From: Pseudomonas frederiksbergensis
Lineage (GTDB): Bacteria > Pseudomonadota > Gammaproteobacteria > Pseudomonadales > Pseudomonadaceae
Direction of reading: 5' to 3'
DNA: 64,000 nt
Assembly (NCBI RefSeq): GCF_017114915.1
Contig: NZ_JAAUOE010000022.1
Coordinates: forward strand, 35,776 to 99,775
Shown: piece by piece, positions 36,108 through 45,315 of the stretch
Position numbering within the stretch: the first letter of the stretch is position 1
Layout: the number at the start of each line of letters is the position of its first letter
Position numbers and translations under genes: made by a program
Notes under the pieces: model-generated
Seen by the model: only the letters and a program-made list of their open reading frames with translations
Told to the model about the DNA's origin: nothing
The model's database searches: none

Positions 36108-36862
36108 GCACTCAAGCCGCTTTTGCCGCCGCCCTGTTCGATCCGCAACGGCCCTGCCCCGAGGGTGTGTTCAGTGCCAACGGTGCCGATCCGGCCAGCC
36201 GTTTCGCGGTGTATCGCAACAATGTGCAGAGCTCGCTGATCAACGCCTTGGCCGACAGTTATCCGGTGGTTGTGCAGTTGGTCGGTGATGAGTTTTTCCG
36301 GGCAATGGCAGGGCTGTATGTACAAAGTTGCCCGCCGCAAAGTCCGCTCATCAACGACTACGGCAAGGATTTCGCCGAGTTCATCGACAGTTTTGAGCCG
36401 GCCGCCAGCGTGCCTTATCTGGCCGATGTGGCGCGGCTGGAGCACTTGCGCGTTCAGGCCTATCACGCCGCTGATGCGCAGCCCCTGAGCCATGAACAAA
36501 TCGCCGCCGCACTGTCGGCCCCACACGTGCTGAACGAGCTGACAGTCGGGTTTCATCCCTCCCTGAATCTGCTGACTTCAGCCTATGCCGTGGTTGATAT
36601 CTGGGCGGTACATCAGCGGGACGCGACGCTGGCCGGGATCAACCCCGACCACGGCCAAAACGCACTGGTGTTGCGCAATGCACTGGAGGTTGAGGTCTTC
36701 GCCATCGACCACGGCGTCAGCACATTCATTCAAAACCTGCGGCTCGGCCAGCCCCTGAGCCAAGCGTTGGAAACCGCGCCTGCCTTCGACCTCAGCCAAA
36801 CCCTGGCGCTGCTGATCAGCCACAACGTCATCACCCATTTACGCCACAAGGTATCGCCATGA
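36104..36862 (+). CDS. bufC: DUF2063 MNIO partner protein (BufC-like)
   Basis: 252 aa. N-terminal DUF2063 pattern: FAAALFDPQRPCPEGVFSAN, RFAVYRNNVQSSLINALADS, YPVVVQLVGDEFFRAMAGLY, then PLINDYGKDFAEFIDSFEPA. These proteins accompany DUF692 enzymes and are thought to present the precursor peptide to them; older notes call them putative DNA-binding. Starts in the stop of bufB (ATGA) and overlaps the start of the DoxX gene (ATGA), so translation is coupled across the set. Confidence 0.88.
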   Translation: MSTQAAFAAALFDPQRPCPEGVFSANGADPASRFAVYRNNVQSSLINALADSYPVVVQLVGDEFFRAMAGLYVQSCPPQSPLINDYGKDFAEFIDSFEPAASVPYLADVARLEHLRVQAYHAADAQPLSHEQIAAALSAPHVLNELTVGFHPSLNLLTSAYAVVDIWAVHQRDATLAGINPDHGQNALVLRNALEVEVFAIDHGVSTFIQNLRLGQPLSQALETAPAFDLSQTLALLISHNVITHLRHKVSP

Positions 36863-37344
36863 ACACCCCTCACCACCCCATCGCCCACGCCATCGCGCTG
36901 CTGGAAAAAATCCCCCACAGCCTGATCGCCTTTATCGCGCGTTTTTCCATTGCCGCGGTGTTCTGGAAGTCCGGGCAGACCAAGGTCGAGGGCCTGGCCA
37001 TCGACTTGATCGACGGCACCTTTGAACTCGGTGTACCCAGGCTGGCGGACTCGACCATCCCATTGTTCCAGAGCGAATACCACGTGCCGCTGCTCTCCCC
37101 GGAACTGGCGGCGTACCTGGCGGCCTTCGCCGAACACTTCTTCCCGGTCCTGATCCTGATCGGCTTCGCCACGCGCTTTTCGGCCATGGCGTTGTTGGGC
37201 ATGACCCTGACCATTCAACTGTTCGTCTACCCCGATGCCTATCCGACCCACGGCACTTGGGCGGCGGTGTTGCTGTATCTGATGGCGACCGGTCCGGGCA
37301 AGTTGTCGATCGATCATCTGATCGCCAAGCGCTACGCCCGCTGA
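36859..37344 (+). CDS. DoxX family membrane protein
   Basis: 161 aa, four membrane helices (LIAFIARFSIAAVFWKSGQT, LAAYLAAFAEHFFPVLILIG, FSAMALLGMTLTIQLFVYPD, WAAVLLYLMATGPGKLSIDH). The RFSIAAVFWKSGQTKVEG and GKLSIDHL segments are those of DoxX proteins. It closes the bufferin operon with a 4-bp overlap; DoxX genes are frequent partners of DUF692/DUF2063 pairs and may link the system to membrane redox chemistry. Confidence 0.88.
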   Translation: MNTPHHPIAHAIALLEKIPHSLIAFIARFSIAAVFWKSGQTKVEGLAIDLIDGTFELGVPRLADSTIPLFQSEYHVPLLSPELAAYLAAFAEHFFPVLILIGFATRFSAMALLGMTLTIQLFVYPDAYPTHGTWAAVLLYLMATGPGKLSIDHLIAKRYAR

Positions 37345-37354
37345 GACGTTATTG

Positions 37355-38263
37355 CTAAAGCCGATCCAATGCCTCGCCACTGCGCTTGAACCAGCCCATC
37401 AAATAATCCGCCAGCACTTGGGTGCGCTTCGGTAAACCGCCCTGATACGGATGCACCAGGTACATCGGCATGCTGCGGGTCTGATACTCGCGCAGGAGCC
37501 AGCGTAAACGCCCGTCAGCCAATTCCTCTTGCAGCAGGTAGGACGGCAAACGCGCAACGCCGGCGCCGGCCAACGCAGCCTTTTTCAGCAGGTTGTAATG
37601 GTTGCTGGCGAACGGCCCCGACACTCGCACCCGTAGTAATTCGTGCTGTTGGTGATAGAGCCATTCTTCGCGACCGCTGTAATGACTGTTGAGCAGGCAG
37701 CGGTGCTCGGCCAGGGCCTGAGGCGTCTGTGGTTCCCCGAATCGCTCAAGATACCCAGGGCTGGCGCAGGTCATTTCGTGCCAGGCCAACAGCGGGCGGG
37801 CGACCAGGCGTTCGTCGTTGGCCACTTCCGAGCGGATCGCCAGATCGAAACCATCCCGGGACAAGTCGCGGTAGTGGTTGTCGAGTTCCAGTTCGATCTG
37901 CACCTCGGGGTACTGCCGGGAGAACTCCAGCAGCGCGCCATCAAAGAACGTTTCCCCCAGTGAAACCGGAACCGTCATCCGCACCGGACCGGCCATGTCG
38001 TCCTTCAGCCGCGCCAACGCCTGACGCGCACGTTCCACCTGCACCACCAGCGCCTGGGCTTGCGGTAACAGCGCCGCGCCCGCCGCCGTCAGGCTCAAAC
38101 GGCGAGTGGTGCGTTGCAGCAACACCACGCCAAAGCGCGTTTCCAGCAGGCTGATGCGTTTGGAGAGTTGCCCTTTGCTGCAACCCAGTTGTTGGGCCGC
38201 CTGGGTGAAACTGCCCGCCTCGATCAACACCGCAAACGCCGCCAGGTCGTCCATTTCACTCAT
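37355..38263 (-). CDS. LysR-family transcriptional regulator
   Basis: 302 aa from ATG 38261-38263 (MSEMDDLAAFAVLIEAGSFT); a longer frame to 38443 would overlap the divergent gene. Winged helix-turn-helix SFTQAAQQLGCSKGQLSKRI, linker helix, then substrate-binding domain (DMAGPVRMTVPVSLGETFF, SRDGFDLAIRSEV). LysR proteins usually control the divergent neighbour, here the short-chain dehydrogenase 106 bp away. Confidence 0.92.
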   Translation of the reverse strand: MSEMDDLAAFAVLIEAGSFTQAAQQLGCSKGQLSKRISLLETRFGVVLLQRTTRRLSLTAAGAALLPQAQALVVQVERARQALARLKDDMAGPVRMTVPVSLGETFFDGALLEFSRQYPEVQIELELDNHYRDLSRDGFDLAIRSEVANDERLVARPLLAWHEMTCASPGYLERFGEPQTPQALAEHRCLLNSHYSGREEWLYHQQHELLRVRVSGPFASNHYNLLKKAALAGAGVARLPSYLLQEELADGRLRWLLREYQTRSMPMYLVHPYQGGLPKRTQVLADYLMGWFKRSGEALDRL

Positions 38264-38369
38264 CGATTGTTTCCATTTGAAAACCAAAGGTTGCCCATTA
38301 GCACGCTTATTAATAAAAAAAACCACACTAGACTTAACTTTAATTGCAACCCATTGAAGGAGCAGCACG

Positions 38370-38969
38370 ATGAAAATTCTTTTGATTGGCGCCTCTGGCA
38401 CCGTCGGTTCGGCCATTGACCATGAACTGTCCCAGCGCCACAAAGTCGTCCGTATAGGCCGTAAAAGCGGTGATTTTCAGGTCGACATCAGTGACAGCGC
38501 CTCGATCCGCAAGCTGTTCGAACAGACCGGCAACTTCGATGCGCTGATCTGCGCCGCCGGCAGCGTCAACTTCGTGCCGCTGGCCACCATGACCGCACAA
38601 GACTTCGAGCTCGGCTTGCGGGACAAGCTGATGGGCCAGGTCAACCTGCTGCTGATCGGCCGGGAATTCGCCAATGACGGTGCGTCATTCACCTTCACCA
38701 CCGGCATCCTCAGTCACGATCCGATTCGTACCGGCAGCTCCGCGTCGCTGGTCAACGGCGCCCTGGACAGCTTCGTCCGTGCAGCGGCGATCGAACTGCC
38801 CCGCGGTCTGCGCATCAACTCGGTCAGCCCGAACGTGCTGGTCGAAGCCATGGGCAGCTACGCCCCGTACTTCCGTGGTTTCAAACCGGTTCCCGCCGCC
38901 GAAGTGGCGCTGGCCTACGCCAAAAGCGTGGAAGGCCTACAGACCGGCCAGACCTACCACGTCGGCTAA
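38370..38969 (+). CDS. Short-chain dehydrogenase-like protein lacking the usual Tyr-x-x-x-Lys
   Basis: 199 aa. Rossmann start MKILLIGASGTVGSAIDHEL (GASGTVG nucleotide motif), ALICAAGSVNFVPL in the NAG position, and the structural tail GLRINSVSPNVLVEAM. Where the catalytic Tyr and Lys normally stand the chain reads GSSASLVNGALDSFV, so neither is present. It may bind NAD(P) with a non-standard active site. Start has AAGGAGCAGC. Divergent from the LysR gene, its probable regulator. Confidence 0.88.
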   Translation: MKILLIGASGTVGSAIDHELSQRHKVVRIGRKSGDFQVDISDSASIRKLFEQTGNFDALICAAGSVNFVPLATMTAQDFELGLRDKLMGQVNLLLIGREFANDGASFTFTTGILSHDPIRTGSSASLVNGALDSFVRAAAIELPRGLRINSVSPNVLVEAMGSYAPYFRGFKPVPAAEVALAYAKSVEGLQTGQTYHVG

Positions 38970-39040
38970 ACCGGTCATTGCAGGGTTGTGATGAACGGTC
39001 AGGCTGAGTAACGTGGCGACACTTGTCTGGAGACTCAACG

Positions 39041-39694
39041 ATGCGTGTTGCCCGTTCCTTAGTGCTTGTTGCCCTGCTTCCGCTGTTCGCCGCCTGCCAG
39101 TTGCTCGATGGCCCACGGCAAAGCGCCGCCCATGTGGGCCAGACCCGCATGCAGGGCCAATTGACGGCGGCCGATGGCAAGCTGCTGTTCCAGCCGTGCA
39201 ATGAGCAGCGCAGTTTTGTGGTCAACGACACTGGCGGCACCAGCATTCTGCAAGAAGCCGCCAGCCTGGCCGATGAGCAGGGCAAGCTGTTCGCCGATGT
39301 GCGCGGCAAGATCACCGGCAATCAGCTCGATCTGGCGCAGCTGTACCGCGTCGAGCGCTCGGGCACGGCGTGCGACGATGCCAATTTCAAACAACTGATC
39401 CTGCGCGCCGCCGGCCATGGCCCCGAATGGAACGTCAAGGTCAGCGGTAAGGGCATGGTCATCGACCGCGCCGGTCAGCCGCCCCTGGCCCTGCCGTACG
39501 TTGAAGAACAACTGGGGGATGGCCGTTTCAATCTCAGCACCGAAGCCAATAACCGGCACATCGAACTGTGGGTCGCACCGCAACGTTGTGTCGACAGCAG
39601 CACCGGCGCCATCGAGCACATGAGCGCCGAACTGCGCATTGATGGCCAGGTACAACGCGGTTGCGGGTATTTCGGCGGATCGCGTAACGACTGA
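39041..39694 (+). CDS. Envelope lipoprotein (COG3650-like)
   Basis: 217 aa from ATG 39041, with TGGAGA upstream. Signal peptide and lipobox LFAACQ. The mature protein has two similar halves, each with a Cys-containing heavy segment (GKLLFQPCNEQRSFVV; PQRCVDSSTGAIEHMSAELR), plus GKITGNQLDLAQLYRVERSG. Such proteins are common and uncharacterised in Pseudomonas. Alone on its strand between the dehydrogenase and the FAD enzyme. Confidence 0.78.
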   Translation: MRVARSLVLVALLPLFAACQLLDGPRQSAAHVGQTRMQGQLTAADGKLLFQPCNEQRSFVVNDTGGTSILQEAASLADEQGKLFADVRGKITGNQLDLAQLYRVERSGTACDDANFKQLILRAAGHGPEWNVKVSGKGMVIDRAGQPPLALPYVEEQLGDGRFNLSTEANNRHIELWVAPQRCVDSSTGAIEHMSAELRIDGQVQRGCGYFGGSRND

Positions 39695-39789
39695 TCGTTT
39701 TAGCCTCACTGGAATCATCCTTTGAGGCTTATAATCGCCGGCTTCAAACGCCCTGGCGCAGTTGTGCGCCCCGCGAACCGGATCCCGTC

Positions 39790-41403
39790 ATGTTACGAAT
39801 CACCGAACTCAAGTTGCCGATCGACCATCCCGAAGAAGACCTGCGCCTTGCCATCGTGCAGCGCCTGGGCATCGCCAGTGATGACCTGCTCGATTTCACC
39901 TTGTTCAAGCGCAGCTACGATGCGCGCAAAAAATCCTCCGAACTGTGCTTCATCTATACCATCGACCTCAACGTTCGCGATGAGGCGGCGGTGCTGCACA
40001 CGTTCGCCGATGACCGTAACGTCAACGTGGCGCCGGATGTCAGCTACAAAATGGTCGGCCAGGCACCGGCCGACCTGAGCCAGCGCCCGATTGTGGTCGG
40101 GTTCGGCCCGTGCGGGATCTTCGCCGGGCTGCTGCTGGCGCAAATGGGCTTCAAGCCGATCATCCTCGAGCGCGGCACCGAAGTTCGCCAGCGCACCAAG
40201 GACACCTGGGGCCTGTGGCGTAAAAGTGTGCTCAACCCCGAATCCAACGTGCAATTCGGTGAAGGCGGCGCGGGGACCTTCTCCGACGGCAAGCTCTACA
40301 GCCAGATCAAGGACCCGAAATTCCTCGGTCGCAAGGTTCTGCACGAGTTCGTCAAGGCCGGCGCGCCGGAAGAAATCCTCTATGTCAGCAAGCCGCATAT
40401 CGGTACGTTCCGCCTGACCGGTGTAGTGGAAAACATGCGTGAGCAGATTCGTGCCCTGGGTGGCGAAGTGCGCTTCCAGCAACGGGTTACCGATGTGTTG
40501 ATCGACGACGGCCAACTGGTTGGCGTCGAGCTCCATGGCGGTGAGCAGATCCATTCGAAACACGTGATTCTGGCCCTCGGCCACAGCGCCCGGGACACCT
40601 TCCGCATGCTCCACGGCCGTGGTGTGTACATGGAAGCCAAGCCGTTCTCGGTGGGTTTCCGCATCGAGCACCCGCAGTCGCTGATCGATCGCGCGCGCCT
40701 GGGCAAATACGCCGGCCACCCGAAACTCGGCGCCGCCGATTACAAACTGGTGCACCACGCCAAGAACGGTCGTTCGGTCTACAGCTTCTGCATGTGCCCG
40801 GGCGGCACCGTGGTGGCGGCGACCTCCGAGCCGAATCGCGTGGTCACCAACGGCATGAGTCAGTACTCGCGTAACGAGCGCAACGCCAACTCCGGAATCG
40901 TCGTCGGGATCACCCCGGAAGTCGATTATCCGGGCGGTCCGCTGGCCGGCATCGAGTTGCAGGAACGCCTGGAATCCCACGCCTTTGTGCTGGGCGGCAG
41001 TAACTACGAAGCACCGGCGCAACTGGTCGGCGACTTCATTGCCGGCAAACCGTCGACTGCATTGGGCAGCGTCGAGCCGTCCTACAAGCCGGGCGTTGCC
41101 TTGGGGGATTTGGCCCTGGCCTTGCCGGCGTTTGCCATCGAAGCCATTCGCGAAGCCCTGCCGGCGTTCGAGAAGCAGATTCGTGGCTACTCGCTGCACG
41201 ACGCGGTGTTGACCGGCATCGAAACGCGCACCTCGTCGCCACTGCGCATTACCCGTAACGAGTCGATGCAAAGCCTGAACGTGAAGGGCTTGTTCCCGGC
41301 CGGTGAAGGCGCGGGTTATGCAGGCGGGATTCTATCGGCGGGCGTCGACGGGATTCGCATCGCCGAAGCCGTGGCCCGAGACATTCTTGGCCTTGAGGCC
41401 TGA
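39790..41403 (+). CDS. FAD-dependent oxidoreductase (COG2509 type)
   Basis: 537 aa. N-terminal ferredoxin-like part of about 95 residues (MLRITELKLPIDHPEEDLRL), then FAD-binding PIVVGFGPCGIFAGLLLAQM (GxGxxG variant), EGGAGTFSDGKLYSQIKDP, FALGHSARDTF-type ILALGHSARDTFRMLHGRGV and C-terminal GLFPAGEGAGYAGGILSAGV for the flavin tail. Substrate unknown. A possible -10 box TATAAT stands at 39730-39735. The gene ends just before a perfect palindrome. Confidence 0.9.
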   Translation: MLRITELKLPIDHPEEDLRLAIVQRLGIASDDLLDFTLFKRSYDARKKSSELCFIYTIDLNVRDEAAVLHTFADDRNVNVAPDVSYKMVGQAPADLSQRPIVVGFGPCGIFAGLLLAQMGFKPIILERGTEVRQRTKDTWGLWRKSVLNPESNVQFGEGGAGTFSDGKLYSQIKDPKFLGRKVLHEFVKAGAPEEILYVSKPHIGTFRLTGVVENMREQIRALGGEVRFQQRVTDVLIDDGQLVGVELHGGEQIHSKHVILALGHSARDTFRMLHGRGVYMEAKPFSVGFRIEHPQSLIDRARLGKYAGHPKLGAADYKLVHHAKNGRSVYSFCMCPGGTVVAATSEPNRVVTNGMSQYSRNERNANSGIVVGITPEVDYPGGPLAGIELQERLESHAFVLGGSNYEAPAQLVGDFIAGKPSTALGSVEPSYKPGVALGDLALALPAFAIEAIREALPAFEKQIRGYSLHDAVLTGIETRTSSPLRITRNESMQSLNVKGLFPAGEGAGYAGGILSAGVDGIRIAEAVARDILGLEA

Positions 41404-41408
41404 CCCAG

Positions 41409-41443
41409 ATGATCGTTCCCACGCAGAGCGTGGGAACGATCAT
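41409..41443. repeat. GATCGTTCCCACGC palindrome, solo unit
   Basis: ATGATCGTTCCCACGC, loop AGA, GCGTGGGAACGATCAT: perfect 16-bp arms. Sits in the 44 bp between two convergent stop codons and may serve as a bidirectional transcription end. Confidence 0.8.
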
Positions 41444-41447
41444 CGGG

Positions 41448-42542
41448 TCAGATATTTGCGCGCAACACGCTAGTCGGCAATGGCTCACCGCGTTCGACAC
41501 TCGCCGCCACGGCATCCATCAACCCACTCAATTCATACCCCTGGGCCTTGAGCCAGGCCTGATCGTAATAGGTGTCGGCATAGCGCTCGCCGCCATCGCA
41601 CAGAATCGCCACGATCGACCCCGACTCCCCCGCCGCCGCCATCTGCCGGGCCGCCATCAAAGCGCCAATCAGGTTGGTGCCGCTCGATCCGCCAACCCGT
41701 CGCCCCAATCGCTGCGCCAGGTAATGCATGGCCGCCAGCGACAAGGCGTCCGGCACTTTGACCATTGCATCGATGACCTTGGGCAGGAACGACGCTTCAA
41801 CCCGTGGCCGGCCAATGCCTTCAATCCGCGAGCCGCAATCCAGACGCAGGCTGGCATCGCCGGTCCGGTAATAATCGAAAAACACTGACTGTTCGGCATC
41901 GGCGCACAGCACGCGGGTGCAATGCTGGCGATAGCGCACGTAGCGGCCCAGCGTCGCGGTGGTGCCCCCGGTGCCGGGGCTGGAAATCAGCCAACTCGGT
42001 TCCGGGTGCTGCTCGAAGCGCATCTGCTGGAAGATCGATTCGGCGATATTGTTGTTCGCCCGCCAGTCGGTGGCGCGTTCGGCGTAGGTGAACTGATCGA
42101 TGAAATGCCCGTCGTGTTCGCGAGCAAGACGTTCGGACTCGGCGTAGATCTGCGTCGGATCGTCCACCAGATGGCTCTTGCCACCGTAGAAAGCGATCTG
42201 CGCGATTTTTTCCCTGGACGTGGTCGAAGGCATCACCGCAATGAACGGCAAACCCAGCAAACGGGCGAAGTACGCCTCGGAAATCGCCGTCGAACCGCTG
42301 GAGGCTTCGATCACCGGCGCACCGGGTTTGAGCCAGCCGTTACACAACGCATAGAGGAACAACGAGCGCGCCAGCCGATGTTTCAGGCTGCCGGTGGGAT
42401 GGCTCGACTCATCCTTGAAGTACAACTCGATGCCCGGCAATCCCGGGAGCGGCAAGGGGATCAGGTGGGTATCGGCGCTGCGCTGGAAGTCAGCTTCGAT
42501 GATCCGGATGGCTTCGCGGGCCCACTGTCGGTTGTCGCTCAT
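41448..42542 (-). CDS. PLP-dependent cysteine synthase/desulfhydrase family enzyme
   Basis: 364 aa, fold type II PLP enzyme. PLP Lys in ESSHPTGSLKHRLARSLF, the phosphate or substrate loop EASSGSTAISEAYFARLLGL, TSREKIAQIAFYGG, glycine loop SSPGTGGTTATLGRYVRY and the C-terminal SSGTNLIGALMAAR. The long inserts and C-terminal tail resemble the Cds1-type cysteine desulfhydrase branch rather than CysK/CysM, but activity cannot be told. Start ATG 42540-42542. Confidence 0.85.
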   Translation of the reverse strand: MSDNRQWAREAIRIIEADFQRSADTHLIPLPLPGLPGIELYFKDESSHPTGSLKHRLARSLFLYALCNGWLKPGAPVIEASSGSTAISEAYFARLLGLPFIAVMPSTTSREKIAQIAFYGGKSHLVDDPTQIYAESERLAREHDGHFIDQFTYAERATDWRANNNIAESIFQQMRFEQHPEPSWLISSPGTGGTTATLGRYVRYRQHCTRVLCADAEQSVFFDYYRTGDASLRLDCGSRIEGIGRPRVEASFLPKVIDAMVKVPDALSLAAMHYLAQRLGRRVGGSSGTNLIGALMAARQMAAAGESGSIVAILCDGGERYADTYYDQAWLKAQGYELSGLMDAVAASVERGEPLPTSVLRANI

Positions 42543-42777
42543 GGTGGTTTTCTCGTTGAACCAGGTTAGCCCACAAGCTTAGGAAAAAACCTACATCACG
42601 CACAGATACAGCTGAGGTCCAATACATCCGGCAACTGCTAGGCTCAGATCCGTGTCAGCCAATGGTGTCAATGATATGGAAACGGCATATAACAAAAAAG
42701 AATATAACTTTTGTTTTAACAACTAACGGTACGGGTTAGGGTGTGCCACCTTTTGAATTCATCGATGGAGAGCGACC

Positions 42778-43968
42778 TTGCCTCTGCGTAGCACGTTCAC
42801 GCGTTTCTTTCAGTTGGAAGCTGCCAGCGGTCTGTTATTGATCGCCGCCGCTGTCCTCGCTCTGATCATCAACAATTCATCGCTGTCGTGGCTCTATAGC
42901 GGCCTGCTGGACACCCCCGTGGTGGCGCAGATTGGCGCACTGAAAATCGCCAAGCCGCTGCTGTTGTGGATCAACGACGGCCTGATGGCCCTGTTCTTCC
43001 TGCTGATCGGCCTGGAAGTGAAACGCGAAGTGCTTGACGGCCAACTGTCGAAACCGTCGCAGATCGTCCTGCCCGGCGCGGCGGCGATTGGCGGCATGGT
43101 GGTGCCGGCGCTGATCTACTGGTTCCTCAACCGCGACAACCCGTCCGCCTTGAGTGGCTGGGCCATCCCGACCGCCACCGACATCGCCTTCGCCCTCGGC
43201 GTGCTGGCCCTGCTGGGTAAACGCGTGCCGGTGTCGCTGAAACTGTTCCTGATGACCCTGGCGATCATCGACGACCTGGGCGCGATCATCATCATCGCGA
43301 TCTTCTATTCCGGCGCGCTGTCCACCTTGTCCCTGGCTTTGGCCGCGGCCTGCATCGCGGCCTTGATCGGGATGAACCGACTCGGTGTGGTCAAGCTCGG
43401 GCCGTACATGATCATCGGGCTGATCCTTTGGGTATGCGTGCTCAAGAGCGGCGTGCATGCCACGCTGGCCGGTGTGACCCTGGCCTTCTGCATTCCATTG
43501 CGCACGAAAAACGCCGAGCCTTCGCCGCTGTTGACCCTGGAACATGCCCTGCATCCGTGGGTGGCCTACGGCATCCTGCCGCTATTCGCCTTCGCCAACG
43601 CCGGCCTGTCCCTGAGCGGCGTGACCGTCGAAAGCTTCACCCACGACGTGCCGATGGGCATCGCCGTCGGCCTGCTGTTGGGCAAGACCGTGGGTGTTTT
43701 CGGCCTGACCTGGCTGGCGGTGAAAATCGGCATCGCCGCCCTGCCCCAAGGCGCCAACTGGGGCCAGGTGCTGGGCGTGGCGATACTCTGTGGTATCGGC
43801 TTCACCATGAGCCTGTTCGTCGGCTCCCTGGCCTTCGTGCCGGGCGCCAGTGAATACGCCGGGATGGACCGCATGGGGATTCTGACCGGTTCGATCCTGG
43901 CGGCATTGATCGGTTATGCGGTGACGGCGGCGGCGAGTCGCAAGAACCCCGCCCTGCAGAACGCTTAA
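42778..43968 (+). CDS. nhaA: Na+/H+ antiporter NhaA
   Basis: 396 aa, twelve helices, start TTG 42778 behind GATGGAGAGCGAC. Hallmarks: LLLWINDGLMALFFLLIGLE, VKREVLDGQLS, GWAIPTATDIAFALGVLALL, the ion-binding pair in LMTLAIIDDLGAIIIIAIFY (adjacent Asp residues), and GIGFTMSLFVGSLAF at the end. It exports Na+ against protons at alkaline pH. The 235-bp upstream gap is AT-rich with AACAAAA...TTTTGTT dyads, possibly regulatory. Confidence 0.96.
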   Translation: MPLRSTFTRFFQLEAASGLLLIAAAVLALIINNSSLSWLYSGLLDTPVVAQIGALKIAKPLLLWINDGLMALFFLLIGLEVKREVLDGQLSKPSQIVLPGAAAIGGMVVPALIYWFLNRDNPSALSGWAIPTATDIAFALGVLALLGKRVPVSLKLFLMTLAIIDDLGAIIIIAIFYSGALSTLSLALAAACIAALIGMNRLGVVKLGPYMIIGLILWVCVLKSGVHATLAGVTLAFCIPLRTKNAEPSPLLTLEHALHPWVAYGILPLFAFANAGLSLSGVTVESFTHDVPMGIAVGLLLGKTVGVFGLTWLAVKIGIAALPQGANWGQVLGVAILCGIGFTMSLFVGSLAFVPGASEYAGMDRMGILTGSILAALIGYAVTAAASRKNPALQNA

Positions 43969-44081
43969 AGAACACTCTTAGCGACATTCAGGATTCGTCC
44001 TACAGCCATGGTTAACCGCGTTCGTTAACGTCGTGCAGCCCCTCTTTTGGGGTTGCCGATGGACGAGCGAAAGGACAATCA

Positions 44082-45308
44082 GTGGCTGGCAACAAGGACA
44101 TCCCACGGGTGCAAAACCCACCGTCAGGCGACGGGCATCACATCACTCATCGCTTCATGACGGCCACTGAACTGGCCGAGCGCGATGCCAGACAAAACGC
44201 CTACGACGCCATGCTCGCGAGGCAGCAAGCCTTCGAAGACAGCCTTCAAATCATGGCGAAAAAGGACGACGTCATCCGCGCAGGATGCGTGTTCGCCAAG
44301 TCCTGCAAGTTGCCGGACGCCATCATCGATTATTCGAATCCCTCAGGGATGGTGCCCACCGACAGCCTGAAGGATTACGGCGAACTGATCCTGCTCGGTG
44401 CCCGCGAGGCTGATGAAAGCGGTGGCATCAAGCTCAAGAAAATCAGTGGCACCGCGATCCCGGCAGGCCTGGGCACATTCTCTCTAGCCGGCTCCGCGCT
44501 TGAAGCATTGCCTGCTATTGCCGCCAGCACCGCTTCGGCCACATTGGTCGGTCTGGTGGCGTTGCTCATGCCATCGAACCTGGGCGACAGCGCCCTCTAC
44601 ACCGAAGACCAACTGCTCGCCCTCAAACAAGCTCGCACCCGCGTGCGTCTGCGAGTCGAGCAGCAGGCGGATGGCAGCATCAAGGGGTACGGCTTCTACA
44701 CCGGCAAAAACCGTGACTGGGAAATGGTAGATGTCGTGCAGTTGACCTCACGCGGCAGCCAATACATGGCTGACCTAGGCGAAGGTATCGAACTGATCTG
44801 GACACCCGTTGAGGACGGCTCCGACATCCTCGGCATCCCCGCCCTCGAAGCCGCCCCGCAGGCGCCGCATATCTGGGTTTATCCACCGACGAAAGCGGCG
44901 GACAGCATTCTTGTGAATCCGGTTTATCCGCCGGAGTACAAGGATTTCATTCTTGTGTTTCCGGCGGATTCGGGGGTTGGGCCGCTATACATCGTAGTTA
45001 ACACTTCACGTAAAGGCCTACCATCAGCGGGGCATAGCTATCATAAACCTCCGAAAACAGAACAAATCACCGCGTTTCCCGGCCTGAAAAAAGCAAAAAA
45101 AATGAATCCTATACAAGGAGGTGGTGGGCTTCGAGAACGTTGGACAGATGCCAAGGGCAGGAGAATTTACGAGTGGGATTCGATGCACGGAGAATTGGAA
45201 GTCTACCGCGCAAGTGATGGAGCCCACCTAGGAGCGTTTGACCCCATTACAGGTGAACGGCGCGAAGACCCGAAAGATGAAAGAAGCATCAAGAAAAAAT
45301 ATTTGTGA
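44082..45308 (+). CDS. S-type pyocin with colicin E3-like 16S rRNA ribonuclease domain
   Basis: 408 aa from GTG 44082 with AAAGGAC upstream. A short N-terminus (about 90 residues) contains GCVFAKSCKLPDAI. Residues about 95-310 are the pyocin S domain (IPAGLGTFSLAGSALEALPA, QARTRVRLRVEQQADGSIKG, GIELIWTPVEDGSD). The last 90 residues closely match the colicin E3 RNase domain: GHSYHKPPKTEQI, GGGGLRERWTDAKGRRIYEW, DSMHGELEVYRASDGAHLG. Catalytic Asp366, His369, Glu373 and Arg401 correspond to E3 Asp510, His513, Glu517 and Arg545. It should cut 16S rRNA in competitor cells. It is shorter than typical S pyocins and lacks an obvious N-terminal receptor domain. Immunity gene follows 7 bp later. Confidence 0.93.
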   Translation: MAGNKDIPRVQNPPSGDGHHITHRFMTATELAERDARQNAYDAMLARQQAFEDSLQIMAKKDDVIRAGCVFAKSCKLPDAIIDYSNPSGMVPTDSLKDYGELILLGAREADESGGIKLKKISGTAIPAGLGTFSLAGSALEALPAIAASTASATLVGLVALLMPSNLGDSALYTEDQLLALKQARTRVRLRVEQQADGSIKGYGFYTGKNRDWEMVDVVQLTSRGSQYMADLGEGIELIWTPVEDGSDILGIPALEAAPQAPHIWVYPPTKAADSILVNPVYPPEYKDFILVFPADSGVGPLYIVVNTSRKGLPSAGHSYHKPPKTEQITAFPGLKKAKKMNPIQGGGGLRERWTDAKGRRIYEWDSMHGELEVYRASDGAHLGAFDPITGERREDPKDERSIKKKYL

Positions 45309-45315
45309 GGTAATG

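Noticed and set aside
43969..44081. SOS box or pyocin P-box in front of the bacteriocin gene
   Set aside because: No CTG-N10-CAG and no clear P-box pattern; only a CCCC/GGGG hairpin at about 44036-44057 is visible.
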